Source: an uncultured Bacteroidales bacterium (GTDB lineage Bacteria > Bacteroidota > Bacteroidia > Bacteroidales > UBA932). Taken from it: a DNA stretch of 55,544 bases. Both the position numbers and the translations under genes were made by a program. Shown here in pieces: positions 8,343-16,870 of the stretch. The DNA lies in assembly GCA_900546395.1 (NCBI GenBank), contig URDD01000006.1, positions 1 through 55,544 of the forward strand, given 5' to 3'. The notes under the pieces were generated by a model that saw nothing but the letters and a program-made list of their open reading frames with translations, made no database searches and was not told the origin of the DNA. Position 1 is the stretch's first letter. Each line of letters starts with the position of its first letter.

Positions 8343-10577
8343 ATGAACAGACATTTGATGTTGGGCGTTTTGCTTTCCCTCTCTGTGGTAATGGCTGAAG
8401 CCAGAGAGGTGACAGGGTCGGTAAAATGCGGCAAGGAAAAAATTGAAGGAGCTGTAGTGACTGACGGAAAAAATTTTGCAGTCACTACCGGAAAAGGAAA
8501 ATTCAGGATGGATATATCCGATGATGCGGATTTTGTCTATGTAATTACACCGGGAGGTTATACCGCTTCGTTTGAAACCGGTTCACCAGCTTATTTTTTT
8601 AAAGCGGCAGGCCGTAACAAGTTTGATTTTCAGCTGGTAAGGACATCTGACTCTAAAGACTATACTTTGGTGGCAATAGCTGATCCGCAGACTCAGCATG
8701 AGAAGCATTTTGAGAAATTCCTTAAAACAGGTTATCCTGATTTGTGCAGGACAGTGGCGTCTTATAAAGAGCATACTCAAGTCGTAGGACTGGCACTTGG
8801 AGATATCTGCTGGGACTCCATGCATATTCTTCCTATGTATAAGGAAGCTGTCGCAAAGACAGGAATTCCTTTCTATGCTGTGATAGGAAATCATGACCAT
8901 CAGAAAGACCTTCAGGGAGACCATAGCACATCATCAGCTTTCAGGGATATTTTCGGACCGGAAAACTACGCATTCGGAGTGGGAGATGACTATGTCATAG
9001 TATTGGACAATATAATTTATGACACACAGAAGAAATATGTAGAAGGTTATTCCGATGATGTTCTGGCATGGGTAAAAGGTCTTCTTGAATATATCCCGTC
9101 AGATTCGCATATCTATATTGCGCAGCATGCCCCTTTCATATATTGGTTCAAGGATTATTCCTATGCCTTCAACGGTGAAAATCTCCTGGAAATGCTCCGT
9201 GGCCGTAATGTTACCTTTCTTTCAGGGCATACGCATATAAACAACAATATGGACATAGCTCCCGGAATCAGAGAGATGAATGTGGCTGCGATTTGCGGGA
9301 CATGGTGGGTTACGGATCATTGTAATGACGGTACTCCTGCGGGTTATAAGGTGATAGAGAAACGTGACGGTAAAATATCGTCATATTACAAGTCAGTAGG
9401 TCATGACAGGGATTTTCAGGTAGAGGTTTTCAAACCGGGAGAGTCCAGACTTCACCCTAACGGAGTAGTCGCAAATGTATGGGACTATGATTCTTCCTGG
9501 ACTGTAGAATGGTTTCAGGACGGCAAGCCGATGGGTGCAATGAAACAGGTTCTTGATTATTCTCCTTATTTTGCAAGAGAAATCAAAGCCCGCTATCTTG
9601 ACAGGGGAAAGAAAATACCCGGCTACAAGAATCCCCGTCCTAATATACATTATTTCCTTGCAGAGCCTGACCAGTATGCTAAGACTGTGACTGTGTCTGT
9701 AAAGGCACCTGACGGAAGGTCATGGAAATATGATGTAGATATGGGGAGCTATATAGATCTCCAGGCTCACAGAGGAGGTGCAGGGCTTATGCCTGAAAAT
9801 ACTGTTTCCGCGATGAAGACTGCTCTTGATTTGGGAGTAAACACTCTGGAACTTGATCTTCAGGTGAGCGGTGACGGAAAGGTAGTGGTCTCCCATGATG
9901 CCTATTTCCACTCACGTTATGCTACCAGACCGGACGGAACGGAAGTGAGAAAATCAGATCCTAAAGAGTATATCTATACTATGCCTTATGATTCTGTGGC
10001 AAAATATGATACAGGTTTGAGAGAGAGTACTGTGTGGCCTGAGAAAGCCTGTGTGGCAGAGCACAAGCCATTGGCTGACGAATTGCTTGACTTTACAGAA
10101 GATTATGCACGTGAAAACGGCCTGACCATGCCTCGTTATAATATTGAAATCAAATCCAAGGCAGGAAAGGGAGAAGGTGTTAACTGGCCTGAATACCATG
10201 AGTTTGTCGATAAATGTATGGAGCTGTTGCTGTCAAAGAATCTTGGTGACAGACTTGTTGTGCAGTGTTTTGATGTCAGAGCCCTGAATTATATGCATGA
10301 GAAATATCCTCAGGTAAAGCTTTCTTATCTTGTAGATAAAGACGATGTCGATTTTGAAGCATATATGTCCCTGCTGGACTTTACTCCGGAATGGCTGAGT
10401 CCTCACTTCTCCACGGTGGATGAAACCCTTTGCCGGAAAGTCAGGGAAAAGGGAATGAAGATAGTTCCCTGGACAGTCGATGAACCGTCGGATATAGAGC
10501 GAATGGCGGAACTTAAAGTAGATGCCATCATTTCCAACTACCCTGACCGCCTTCTGAAAATCATCAGGGGATATTAG
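8343..10577 (+). CDS. Metallophosphoesterase fused to glycerophosphodiester phosphodiesterase (secreted)
   Basis: 744-residue exported enzyme with two phosphodiesterase domains. After a signal peptide (about 1-21), a beta-sandwich of the calcineurin-like N-terminal type is followed by the metallophosphoesterase core: IADPQ, LGDICWD, GNHDH (182-186), QHAPF and SGHTH (294-298). A C-terminal accessory domain of the same family follows to about 470. The GDPD barrel then begins at HRGGAGLMPENT (His about 476), with ELDLQ and VVSHD and the ending KVDAIISNYPDRL. GDPD enzymes cut glycerophosphodiesters to glycerol-3-phosphate and an alcohol, so the pair may act in series on phospholipid head groups or teichoic-acid-like polymers. 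It follows the SusCD/BACON genes after 242 bp, which suggests the transporter imports phosphodiester-derived products. Domain calls are firm; the substrate is inferred. Confidence 0.9.
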   Translation: MNRHLMLGVLLSLSVVMAEAREVTGSVKCGKEKIEGAVVTDGKNFAVTTGKGKFRMDISDDADFVYVITPGGYTASFETGSPAYFFKAAGRNKFDFQLVRTSDSKDYTLVAIADPQTQHEKHFEKFLKTGYPDLCRTVASYKEHTQVVGLALGDICWDSMHILPMYKEAVAKTGIPFYAVIGNHDHQKDLQGDHSTSSAFRDIFGPENYAFGVGDDYVIVLDNIIYDTQKKYVEGYSDDVLAWVKGLLEYIPSDSHIYIAQHAPFIYWFKDYSYAFNGENLLEMLRGRNVTFLSGHTHINNNMDIAPGIREMNVAAICGTWWVTDHCNDGTPAGYKVIEKRDGKISSYYKSVGHDRDFQVEVFKPGESRLHPNGVVANVWDYDSSWTVEWFQDGKPMGAMKQVLDYSPYFAREIKARYLDRGKKIPGYKNPRPNIHYFLAEPDQYAKTVTVSVKAPDGRSWKYDVDMGSYIDLQAHRGGAGLMPENTVSAMKTALDLGVNTLELDLQVSGDGKVVVSHDAYFHSRYATRPDGTEVRKSDPKEYIYTMPYDSVAKYDTGLRESTVWPEKACVAEHKPLADELLDFTEDYARENGLTMPRYNIEIKSKAGKGEGVNWPEYHEFVDKCMELLLSKNLGDRLVVQCFDVRALNYMHEKYPQVKLSYLVDKDDVDFEAYMSLLDFTPEWLSPHFSTVDETLCRKVREKGMKIVPWTVDEPSDIERMAELKVDAIISNYPDRLLKIIRGY

Positions 10578-10603
10578 GAATAAAACAGTTTTGAGTACAT
10601 GAT

Positions 10604-10657
10604 GCAGCGCGTCGTAATGGGCAATCCTTATATGATTGCACCATTATGGCGCGCTGC
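10604..10657 (+). terminator. Long imperfect hairpin after the phosphodiesterase gene
   Basis: Arms at 10604-10626 and about 10635-10657 pair over more than 20 positions with a few mismatches (outer arms GCAGCGCG/CGCGCTGC, inner TAATGG/CCATTA). No clear T-run follows, so it may block readthrough, protect the 3' end of the mRNA, or be a dispersed palindromic element. It marks the boundary between the nutrient locus and the accessory region. Confidence 0.5.
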
Positions 10658-10773
10658 TTGGTACCGCAGAGATACCTTTTCCGTACCTAATGCAGTTCGA
10701 AGACATCCGGCCGTTTGTTTTAAATAGAGAAATTATATAACTTAACGCTTAGCTAATATTTACAATAAGTAAG

Positions 10774-10923
10774 ATGGTTCATCAAGTTATGAAGGCTAGG
10801 TTTGTTGAATTATGTTTTATCATATTATTACTGTCTTGCAGTAATACGGCATACAAAAAAGTCAACTCAGATATATTGACATTGAGTGACTACAATATTT
10901 GTGAGTGGCAGATTCTACGATAA
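10774..10923 (+). CDS. Small putative lipoprotein or truncated lipoprotein remnant
   Basis: 49-codon frame (or 44 codons from the ATG at 10789) encoding a lipoprotein-like signal peptide with the lipobox LLSC, then about 25 polar residues before a stop. It precedes the first propeller gene by 44 bp and resembles the beginning of the longer lipoprotein genes in this region cut short. It could be a decayed cassette gene or a genuine very small lipoprotein. No function is proposed. The rest of 10658-10967 shows no other coding signal. Confidence 0.35.
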   Translation: MVHQVMKARFVELCFIILLLSCSNTAYKKVNSDILTLSDYNICEWQILR

Positions 10924-10967
10924 GTAATTTTAATGTTGTAATATGTGATATTTAATCTTTGCATTGT

Positions 10968-12068
10968 ATGAATATCTTCCTTAAGACTTTTTTTCTTTAT
11001 GCTGCAGCTGTACTTTCAAGTTGTTCTCAGAATAAAAACGGAGCATCTGAAACAATCCCGTTTGCCGGCAGTACGGAACTGGCATTCAGTTCTGTGGGGA
11101 AATTTTTTGCAGATGGGCATTTTATAGTTCCGGATATAAGTGGAGACGGGTCATATTTGTTTTCATCACCTGAGCAGGTAATATTTCATAATAGAAAATT
11201 ATATATATCTGACGGATGGAGAAACGGAAAAATATTGGTTTTTGACTTTGATGGCAATCCGGTAACATCTTTGGACAGGAAAGGCCGTGGAGACGGTGAA
11301 TATTTGCAGATTTCTCACTTTGATATTGATAAAGATGGTAATTTTTGGATTCTGGATGGAAGAAGGGACAGGATCCTGAAATATAATCAAGACCGCCTGC
11401 TTATAGCTTCTTTCGATCTTGAATGTCAGGTAGATAAAATCAAATGCCTTGACAATGGAAACCTGTTGCTGTCTACAGCTTCTTGGGATAATTCAAAATA
11501 TAAGGACAAGAGTGTTTTGCTGGCAGATCCAAATTTGAATATCATTTCATCATTTATTGACAAACCTGAAAATACGGATCCCAATTTCATGTTCCCGGCT
11601 CAGGGTTTTATCGGCACTGGTACAGGCATTTTATATCATGTTCCGGTGGATGACCATATATACAGACTGTCATTTGAAGGTGAACTGGAACAGTCTTATT
11701 TTATTGATTTTAAAGGAAAATCGATTCCTGAAGATTTCAGAAGTAACATAGAATCTCATTATGACGAACTTGAAAGATTCCTGACATTGGTCAATTCAGT
11801 TTATATTGATAAAGATGTGGCTCTAGGGTCTGTGTTGTATGAAGGAGACGTGAAAGATTTTATCATTGACAGGCAGAATGACAGGCTGTATTTGAGTGAC
11901 GAGCCATATGACAGTATGCATTTGGTAGGGATTTCAGGAAATTATGCTGTATTCTATATTCCGGCAGGATATTCCGGAGAAATCCCGTATATGCCTGATT
12001 CGGTCAAGGAGGAGTACGACCTGGGAAAAGATCTTTTCTTAATTTTGGATATCAATGCAATAAAATGA
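10968..12068 (+). CDS. 6-bladed beta-propeller lipoprotein
   Basis: 366-residue lipoprotein from the ATG at 10968; an in-frame TTG at 10959 is a less likely start. The signal peptide ends in LSSC. The body shows repeated beta-blade segments such as LYISDGWRNGKILVFDFDG, FWILDGRRDRILKYN and RLYLSDEPYDSMHL, with the KGRGDGEY motif that marks the Bacteroidetes 6-bladed propeller lipoprotein family (BF3164-like, usually GRGPGE). Function in this family is unknown; such propellers usually bind peptides or proteins. Directly after it, at 12063-12087, is a short stretch matching the junction at 15201-15226, suggesting that a redoxin gene once followed and was lost. Confidence 0.85.
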   Translation: MNIFLKTFFLYAAAVLSSCSQNKNGASETIPFAGSTELAFSSVGKFFADGHFIVPDISGDGSYLFSSPEQVIFHNRKLYISDGWRNGKILVFDFDGNPVTSLDRKGRGDGEYLQISHFDIDKDGNFWILDGRRDRILKYNQDRLLIASFDLECQVDKIKCLDNGNLLLSTASWDNSKYKDKSVLLADPNLNIISSFIDKPENTDPNFMFPAQGFIGTGTGILYHVPVDDHIYRLSFEGELEQSYFIDFKGKSIPEDFRSNIESHYDELERFLTLVNSVYIDKDVALGSVLYEGDVKDFIIDRQNDRLYLSDEPYDSMHLVGISGNYAVFYIPAGYSGEIPYMPDSVKEEYDLGKDLFLILDINAIK

Positions 12069-12115
12069 GGATACTATGAAATATTAATAGTTGGATATTG
12101 TAAGTGTTAATTGCG

Positions 12116-13019
12116 ATGAGAAAGTTTTTATCAGTGATGCTTGTTCTTTTTCTGGTTGCATGCAACCAGAATTTGATGCTCCGGTTTGGACGGATGATGC
12201 ATTTGAGTCCCGTACAGTCAGTGGTACACTTGTAGATTTAGGAGAAGATAAGCCAATCGGGATTTCAGGAATATTCCTATGTGATTCCATTATACTGCTG
12301 AAAGCTTCTGTACGAGATTTTCCACAGCAGATTCATGCTTTCTCTCTGTCGGACAATTCGCTGCAAGGAAGATATGTGGCAAAAGGAAGAGGTGATAAAG
12401 AGCTTTTGATTCCCATCATTAAAGACAGGTTCCTTCCGGAAGAGCAGTCAGTCTATATCTTCGATTTAAGTAAAGGCTGTTCTTATGCTTTGGATCTTAA
12501 GGCATCCATTTCAAGTCATTCAACAGATCTTACACAGCTCATAAAACTGCCATCAGGAACACTTGACTCTTATCCGTATAATGGAAGCCATCTGGCTTTA
12601 ATACCTGAAGCGGAAGATTATGTATGCACTGTTTTGGATAAAAACGGGCATCAGGAAAAACATATATCCCTGTTTCCGGGAGTGTCTGGTATAGATTATT
12701 TTGACAGGCTGTCTTCGGCATGTGCAGTAAATCATACTGTCGGATATCTTGTAATGGCGATGTGTATGTTGCCGCAGATAAATATTCTGGATTTAGAAAC
12801 CGGAGACAAGAAAACAGTTGCAGTGTCAAAAGAATACAGGAATTGGGAAAGGACCATCCTCATATTCATATTTTTGACTGGGACGGAAATTTGCTGTATG
12901 ATGTTTCTGTTTCCGAGCGGCTAAAGACCATAACATTTGATGATTCTACAAAACAGCTTTATGGTGTTGATTCCAATGATGAGATTTTCAGATATGATTT
13001 GACTGAAAGACTTATGTGA
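12116..13019 (+). pseudogene. Frameshifted, internally deleted beta-propeller lipoprotein
   Basis: Remains of a second propeller lipoprotein. The ATG at 12116 opens a good signal peptide (MRKFLSVMLVLFLVAC) that stays in frame only to about 12180. The body continues in the -1 frame (from FDAPVWTDDAFESRTVSG) to VAVSKEYRNWE near 12848. The family C-terminus (HIHIFDWDGNLLYDV to YDLTERLM) then appears in a third frame and ends at 13019. Compared with the intact paralogue at 16871, which has KSYRKWE and HVFDWDGNFLYD about 65 residues apart, roughly 50-60 residues are missing at the second lesion. Two separate lesions make a functional product unlikely. Confidence 0.8.
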
Positions 13020-13024
13020 TATCT

Positions 13025-13229
13025 GATACAGATGGCCTTCAAATATACAGAGACGGCATCATGTTGGCAGATCTGGATGTGCCTAAAGGTTTTAGGGTGA
13101 CCGGATGTATCGCTTCATACTATTTTTCTCAAGTTTTGAAGATGAATTAGAAGAGAAATTTTTGCAGATGGACATTTTATAGTTCCTGAGACAAGGAATG
13201 GTTCATATTTGTTTTCATCACCTGATTAG
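13025..13229 (+). pseudogene. Fragments of two further propeller genes
   Basis: Two coding scraps fill this gap. In 13025-13150 an open stretch without a start encodes DLDVPKGFRVTGCIASYYF and ends in a stop; it resembles the C-terminal end of a propeller lipoprotein. At about 13153-13229 the sequence closely matches 11097-11174 of the first propeller gene (IFADGHFIVP and GSYLFSSP in both) and ends in a stop. These are remnants of recombination between cassette copies. Nothing else is seen up to 13344. Confidence 0.6.
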
Positions 13230-13344
13230 TCTCGGAAATATCTTAGCTTCGGTAAAAAATAATTCATTTTGTTATTGGAGAAATTTAAAATATAATGTAA
13301 ATTTATAGCGACATGATTAGTAGCAAATGTAGCAATGAAGGCCT

Positions 13345-13605
13345 ATGAAAAGAATCACTGTATTGCTATTGTACTGTTTAGTTCTTGTAGGCTGCACAGA
13401 ATACAAGATTTCTAAGGTGTTGAAGGAGTTTTCAGAACAAACCATTATATTACCCTTTGACTTGGTTAGGATTGTAGATGGGAAAGTATCAGTATCCGGA
13501 CATCCAGTGTTTGTTGGCAATCCGATTTCTGGGGCCCATCTGTGGGAGTTGTTCGAGCGGACATTGAAAAAATTGATGAATGAAAAGGCCTTTCGTGGCT
13601 TATAA
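13345..13605 (+). CDS. Truncated redoxin-like lipoprotein lacking the CxxC region
   Basis: 86-residue lipoprotein with lipobox LVGC. Its N-terminal part (SKVLKEFSEQTIILPFD) looks like the start of the thioredoxin-fold lipoproteins found beside NVEAL genes. Its C-terminus (VFVGNPISGAHLWELFERTL) aligns with the end of the redoxin lipoprotein at 15203-15792 (VFVGNPLYGEKIAKLFNQVL). The middle, which would hold the CxxC active site, is absent, consistent with an in-frame deletion of about 90-100 residues. It lies 31 bp before the first NVEAL gene. It is probably non-functional as an oxidoreductase, although the frame is intact. Confidence 0.6.
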   Translation: MKRITVLLLYCLVLVGCTEYKISKVLKEFSEQTIILPFDLVRIVDGKVSVSGHPVFVGNPISGAHLWELFERTLKKLMNEKAFRGL

Positions 13606-13608
13606 TAA

Positions 13609-13623
13609 AATTATTAACCAATT
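13609..13623 (+). promoter_or_regulatory. Conserved 15-nt element upstream of NVEAL gene 1
   Basis: AATTATTAACCAATT begins exactly 28 nt before the NVEAL start. The identical 15-mer occurs at 18009-18023, also 28 nt before its NVEAL start. Fixed distance suggests a translation-initiation or leader element rather than chance. Confidence 0.45.
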
Positions 13624-13636
13624 AAAATCATCGATT

Positions 13637-13894
13637 ATGAAAAGAAGTCTAGTTCTTGCAGCAGGAGCAGTGCTCGTAGCTGCATCGGTTTCGGCTTTTG
13701 TTTATGTAAACAACGAAAGAAACTCTATGTCAGACCTTTTCAATGCCAATGTGGAGGCACTGGCAAATGGGGAGGGACATGACTATAGCAATGCGAAAAA
13801 CGTGTATTGTATCGTTCCTGCTGGTCAAATTGGTTGCGAGTCAGCGCTTTTTAGACAATGCACTGCTGGCGTATTCTGTAATGACGCTCATTAA
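13637..13894 (+). CDS. NVEAL-family exported small peptide 1
   Basis: 85-residue NVEAL peptide (the family is named after its motif; function unknown). Residues 1-20 form a Sec-type signal peptide ending in VSA, a plausible signal peptidase I site. Residues 21-42 are the conserved spacer FVYVNNERNSMSDLFNANVE, with NVEAL at 38-42. The variable part, 43-85, contains four Cys (58, 67, 75, 81) and no similarity to the other cores here. An upstream in-frame start at 13580 would destroy the signal peptide, so the ATG at 13637 is chosen. A propeller lipoprotein follows after 118 bp; that gap has a GAGGT/ACCTC mini-palindrome near 13929 and a hairpin at 13959-13988. Confidence 0.88.
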   Translation: MKRSLVLAAGAVLVAASVSAFVYVNNERNSMSDLFNANVEALANGEGHDYSNAKNVYCIVPAGQIGCESALFRQCTAGVFCNDAH

Positions 13895-14012
13895 TGATTC
13901 TTCATTATTATTGTATTGTGATGTAATGAGGTTGACCTCGTAGAACAACAAGGAAAAATGGGATGGTTCTTACTGTTGAGCCAACCCATTGGAATCGTAA
14001 AATACTCTTTTT

Positions 14013-15206
14013 ATGAAAAACTTACAATACTTTATTATCATTTTTTGTGGATTGCTGTTTTTTTCTTGTTCACATCGGAATGATAGCATTAAAGGGAAGT
14101 ATGGCTTTCAAATAGAACCATTTGATGATACTTTGTTCCTGAGTGGGATTTTCGGCAATGCTGAAATATTGCAGTTAAAAGGAAGGGTCATATCGAATAT
14201 AAAGGGAATTATTATGTTGGATAGCACTATGATTATCCGATGTAATGCATATGAGTCTATCCAAGAACTGTCTGGAAGTTCAGCTATAAGCCTGTTTTCC
14301 AGAGGCGGGATGTTTATTAATTCTATTGTACGGATAGGGCGGGGACCTGATGAGGTGTTGACGGTAGAAGATATGTGTATTAATGAATATTGCGGAACTC
14401 TTGATGTTTTATGCAATTACGGGCAGTCAATATATCAGTATGATCTGGACAGTTTTAGTCTGGTGAACAAGATAGATATAGACAAAGATGACATTGTTGT
14501 TGCAAATAGCCTTGTACCTATAAACAGTTCAGATTATTTACTTTACAAGCAGTATCCATATTCGTCTCATCAGGATTATAAACTGTATGTTTATGATAGT
14601 AAAGAAAACAGAGTAGAAGCCTCTTTCATTGAGATGGACGAGAGGTTGGCTGAAAATCTGGCCTTCAGTCAGGATAATAATCTGTTTGAGTACGGTGGCG
14701 ATATCTATTATTATGAGGCGTTCGGTTCGGCAGTATATGTATATACAGGCAATGAGGTGACACCATGGGCAGTATTTGAGGAGAATAGGTATACTTTGCC
14801 GGATAAAGTACTGTCAGAAGCAGGGAGCAACTTGCCGAAATTTGTCCAGACATTGGAGGGAAGTGGCTATGTATGGGGCCAAATCAATCTGTTTCGTTAC
14901 GGACAGTATCTGTTTTCGACATATATGTATGGTAATCAGTGCTTCTTGTGTGTTATGGATATGGATAAAGGTGTATGCAGATCATATAGTTCGATAAAAG
15001 ATGATATGCTTTGGGATGTGGTTACGAATGATGTGCGAGGGGTATTCACGCTTTCATCTGCAGATGAGAATTGTCTTGTATATGTAGTCGAACCTTATGT
15101 CATGAAAGAACTAGTAGCATCTCAGCCGGAAGAGAAAACTGGAATGAGGGATATGCTCATGCAGCTTCCTGATGACGCTAATCCGCTATTGGTTGTGATG
15201 AAATGA
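14013..15206 (+). CDS. 6-bladed beta-propeller lipoprotein paired with NVEAL 1
   Basis: 397-residue lipoprotein (lipobox FFSC) of the BF3164-like propeller group. The signature RIGRGPDEVL lies near residue 110, followed by blade-like segments such as LDVLCNYGQSIYQYDLDSF and YKLYVYDSKENRVEASF. It is probably anchored to the envelope and binds a ligand; the position right after an NVEAL gene suggests the peptide as a partner, which is inference. Its stop overlaps the ATG of the redoxin lipoprotein (ATGA at 15203-15206), so the two are translationally coupled. The DNA is AT-richer than the flanking core genes. Confidence 0.86.
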   Translation: MKNLQYFIIIFCGLLFFSCSHRNDSIKGKYGFQIEPFDDTLFLSGIFGNAEILQLKGRVISNIKGIIMLDSTMIIRCNAYESIQELSGSSAISLFSRGGMFINSIVRIGRGPDEVLTVEDMCINEYCGTLDVLCNYGQSIYQYDLDSFSLVNKIDIDKDDIVVANSLVPINSSDYLLYKQYPYSSHQDYKLYVYDSKENRVEASFIEMDERLAENLAFSQDNNLFEYGGDIYYYEAFGSAVYVYTGNEVTPWAVFEENRYTLPDKVLSEAGSNLPKFVQTLEGSGYVWGQINLFRYGQYLFSTYMYGNQCFLCVMDMDKGVCRSYSSIKDDMLWDVVTNDVRGVFTLSSADENCLVYVVEPYVMKELVASQPEEKTGMRDMLMQLPDDANPLLVVMK

Positions 15207-15792
15207 GGATAGTTATGAAATATTTTATAATTCTATTATTTGTATCATTCTTTTACTCTTGCAACATCAATAAAATATCATCTGCGCTATATGATATGAA
15301 AGAGAAAAAAAGGTGTGTTTTAAAGATTTAGAACCGATTTTATTAGGTAAGGAACTTTCTACAGGGAGTATTAATCTAAGTAGTAAAGATGCTCGCCTGG
15401 TAGTTTATTTTGACTCAACGAGTTGTCAGTCCTGTAGAGTAAATAAATTATATGAGTGGAATAATATTATTGAAATTGAATCAGAAAGCAGGGGAGAGTT
15501 TGAGATAATTTTTATCTTTTCTCCATCAATTAGTCAAAAAGCATTATTGAAACGATCTTTGGCAGTATCTAAATTTGCTCATGTAGTTTGGTTTGACTAC
15601 AATAATTATTTTTTAAAAAATAATACATTTATTCCAAAAGATAACAGATTTCATGTTTTTCTATTAGATAAAAATAATAAGATTGTATTTGTTGGCAATC
15701 CTCTATATGGGGAAAAGATAGCAAAACTATTTAATCAGGTGCTGAAAAATCTGATTGAAAATGATGGAGAGTATAAAGAGAATGGTATTTAG
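15203..15792 (+). pseudogene. Redoxin-like lipoprotein split by a -1 frameshift at an A7 run
   Basis: The ATG at 15203 (or 15215) opens a lipoprotein signal peptide with lipobox FYSC. The frame runs into AAAAAAA at 15305-15311 and then stops within about ten codons. One nucleotide back, the frame continues for about 159 residues with a thioredoxin-like domain: VVYFDSTSCQSCRVNKLYEW (CxxC = CQSC), a second strand around FEIIFIFSPS, and the end IVFVGNPLYGEKIAKLFNQV. Together they give a complete lipoprotein of about 195 residues. The break could be programmed -1 slippage, a phase-variable tract, a real disabling deletion, or a sequencing error. Base composition is strongly AT-rich compared with the next gene. 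Confidence 0.75.
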
Positions 15793-15794
15793 CA

Positions 15795-16586
15795 TTGGGA
15801 AGAGCAGTTTACATATCCAGGTCGGTATTGACAGCGGCATCGTGTGTGCTGCTGGTCCTGCTGTTGTGCCATGCCTCAGACGGCGACATGACTTCATACA
15901 GGACAGACGTACTGATGCATTATACGGTACTGCTGTCTGTCCCGGCCCTGTCATTGACCCTGCTTTCATTGAAGAAGGTCAGGTGGGGATCTGTTGACCT
16001 GGTGCTTCTCCTGATGGCGGCCACACTTGGCATAGTGGCATTTCAGCTCAAGTATACATATCAGGACAGGAAAGCCGCTATGGAGATGTGGGCCTCCTCC
16101 AGACATCTTTCCGGCATGGAACTTTATGAGGATTCCGCTGGAGAACTTTCGAAACTTTATGATGATTTGTTCTGGAACTACCGATATCTGTATGATTACG
16201 GATATGCTTTGCATAAGCTTGGAAGATATGAAGAGAGTAATGTAGTAATGAATGAAGGTGCTGAAATCTCGTCAGATCCGATGTTCCATAACATAATAGG
16301 TAAAAATTATATTGAATTATATGAGTATGATGAAGCAGAACGGGAATTTAAGAAAGCGCATTATATGGTTCCCGGTCGTCTTTACCCTCTGATACTTCTT
16401 ATGGAAATGTATTATTCACAAGGAAAAGAGTCAGATGCCGTAGCTCTTGGAAAGCGAATTTTGAATATGCCCGTCAATGAGAAAAATGCGGCAATGAAGG
16501 ATTTGCATAAACGCGGTTATAACCAGCTTCTTAAGTGGCAGTCAGAGAAAAAAACATCCGGTATGGATGATAATAATAACATTTAA
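15795..16586 (+). CDS. Membrane protein with C-terminal TPR repeats, probably 5'-truncated
   Basis: 263-residue frame from a TTG; no ATG precedes the hydrophobic part, and the frame is open back to 15777 only. Three membrane segments lie at about 10-27, 43-60 and 67-84, followed by TPR-like helices (YALHKLGRYEESNVVM, YIELYEYDEAEREFKKA, MVPGRLYPLILLMEMYYSQG) and a charged tail. This arrangement matches the C-terminal third of the O-antigen-ligase-like TPR membrane proteins that often accompany NVEAL genes, so the first two thirds may have been lost. Composition changes abruptly near 15785, from AT-rich upstream to GC-richer here. It ends 11 bp before NVEAL 2. Function unknown. Confidence 0.6.
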   Translation: MGRAVYISRSVLTAASCVLLVLLLCHASDGDMTSYRTDVLMHYTVLLSVPALSLTLLSLKKVRWGSVDLVLLLMAATLGIVAFQLKYTYQDRKAAMEMWASSRHLSGMELYEDSAGELSKLYDDLFWNYRYLYDYGYALHKLGRYEESNVVMNEGAEISSDPMFHNIIGKNYIELYEYDEAEREFKKAHYMVPGRLYPLILLMEMYYSQGKESDAVALGKRILNMPVNEKNAAMKDLHKRGYNQLLKWQSEKKTSGMDDNNNI

Positions 16587-16597
16587 AAATCTAAGTT

Positions 16598-16861
16598 ATG
16601 AAGACCAAACTTCTACTTGCAGCAGGAGCAATGCTCGCGGCAGCAGCGGTTTCAGCATTAGTTTACGTAAACAACGAAAGAAACTCCATGTCAGACCTTT
16701 TCAATGCCAATGTGGAGGCACTGGCAAGGAATGAGGGAGCAGGTAGTAGTACTATGTGTTCCCAGACAAGGAACAGAGGGGATTACTATATGAAAGATTG
16801 TTCAAATTGTGGTGGCTCATTTGATTACTATGCAATGGATAGAGTTGCATTTTGCAACTAA
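16598..16861 (+). CDS. NVEAL-family exported small peptide 2
   Basis: 87 residues. The signal peptide (1-20, ending AAAAVSA) and the NVEAL spacer (NVEAL at 38-42) are almost identical to NVEAL 3 at DNA level, with a run of about 40 identical bases in the leader. The core after residue 43 is unrelated and carries Cys at 54, 68, 71 and 86; it is rich in Asp, Tyr and Gly. Start chosen at the ATG giving the canonical leader. The next propeller gene follows after 9 bp, so the two are surely co-expressed. Confidence 0.88.
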   Translation: MKTKLLLAAGAMLAAAAVSALVYVNNERNSMSDLFNANVEALARNEGAGSSTMCSQTRNRGDYYMKDCSNCGGSFDYYAMDRVAFCN

Positions 16862-16870
16862 ATTTGAAGT

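Noticed and set aside
13580..13636. Earlier start for NVEAL 1
   Set aside because: It overlaps the truncated redoxin gene and adds 19 residues before the canonical leader; the other three copies start at the equivalent of 13637.
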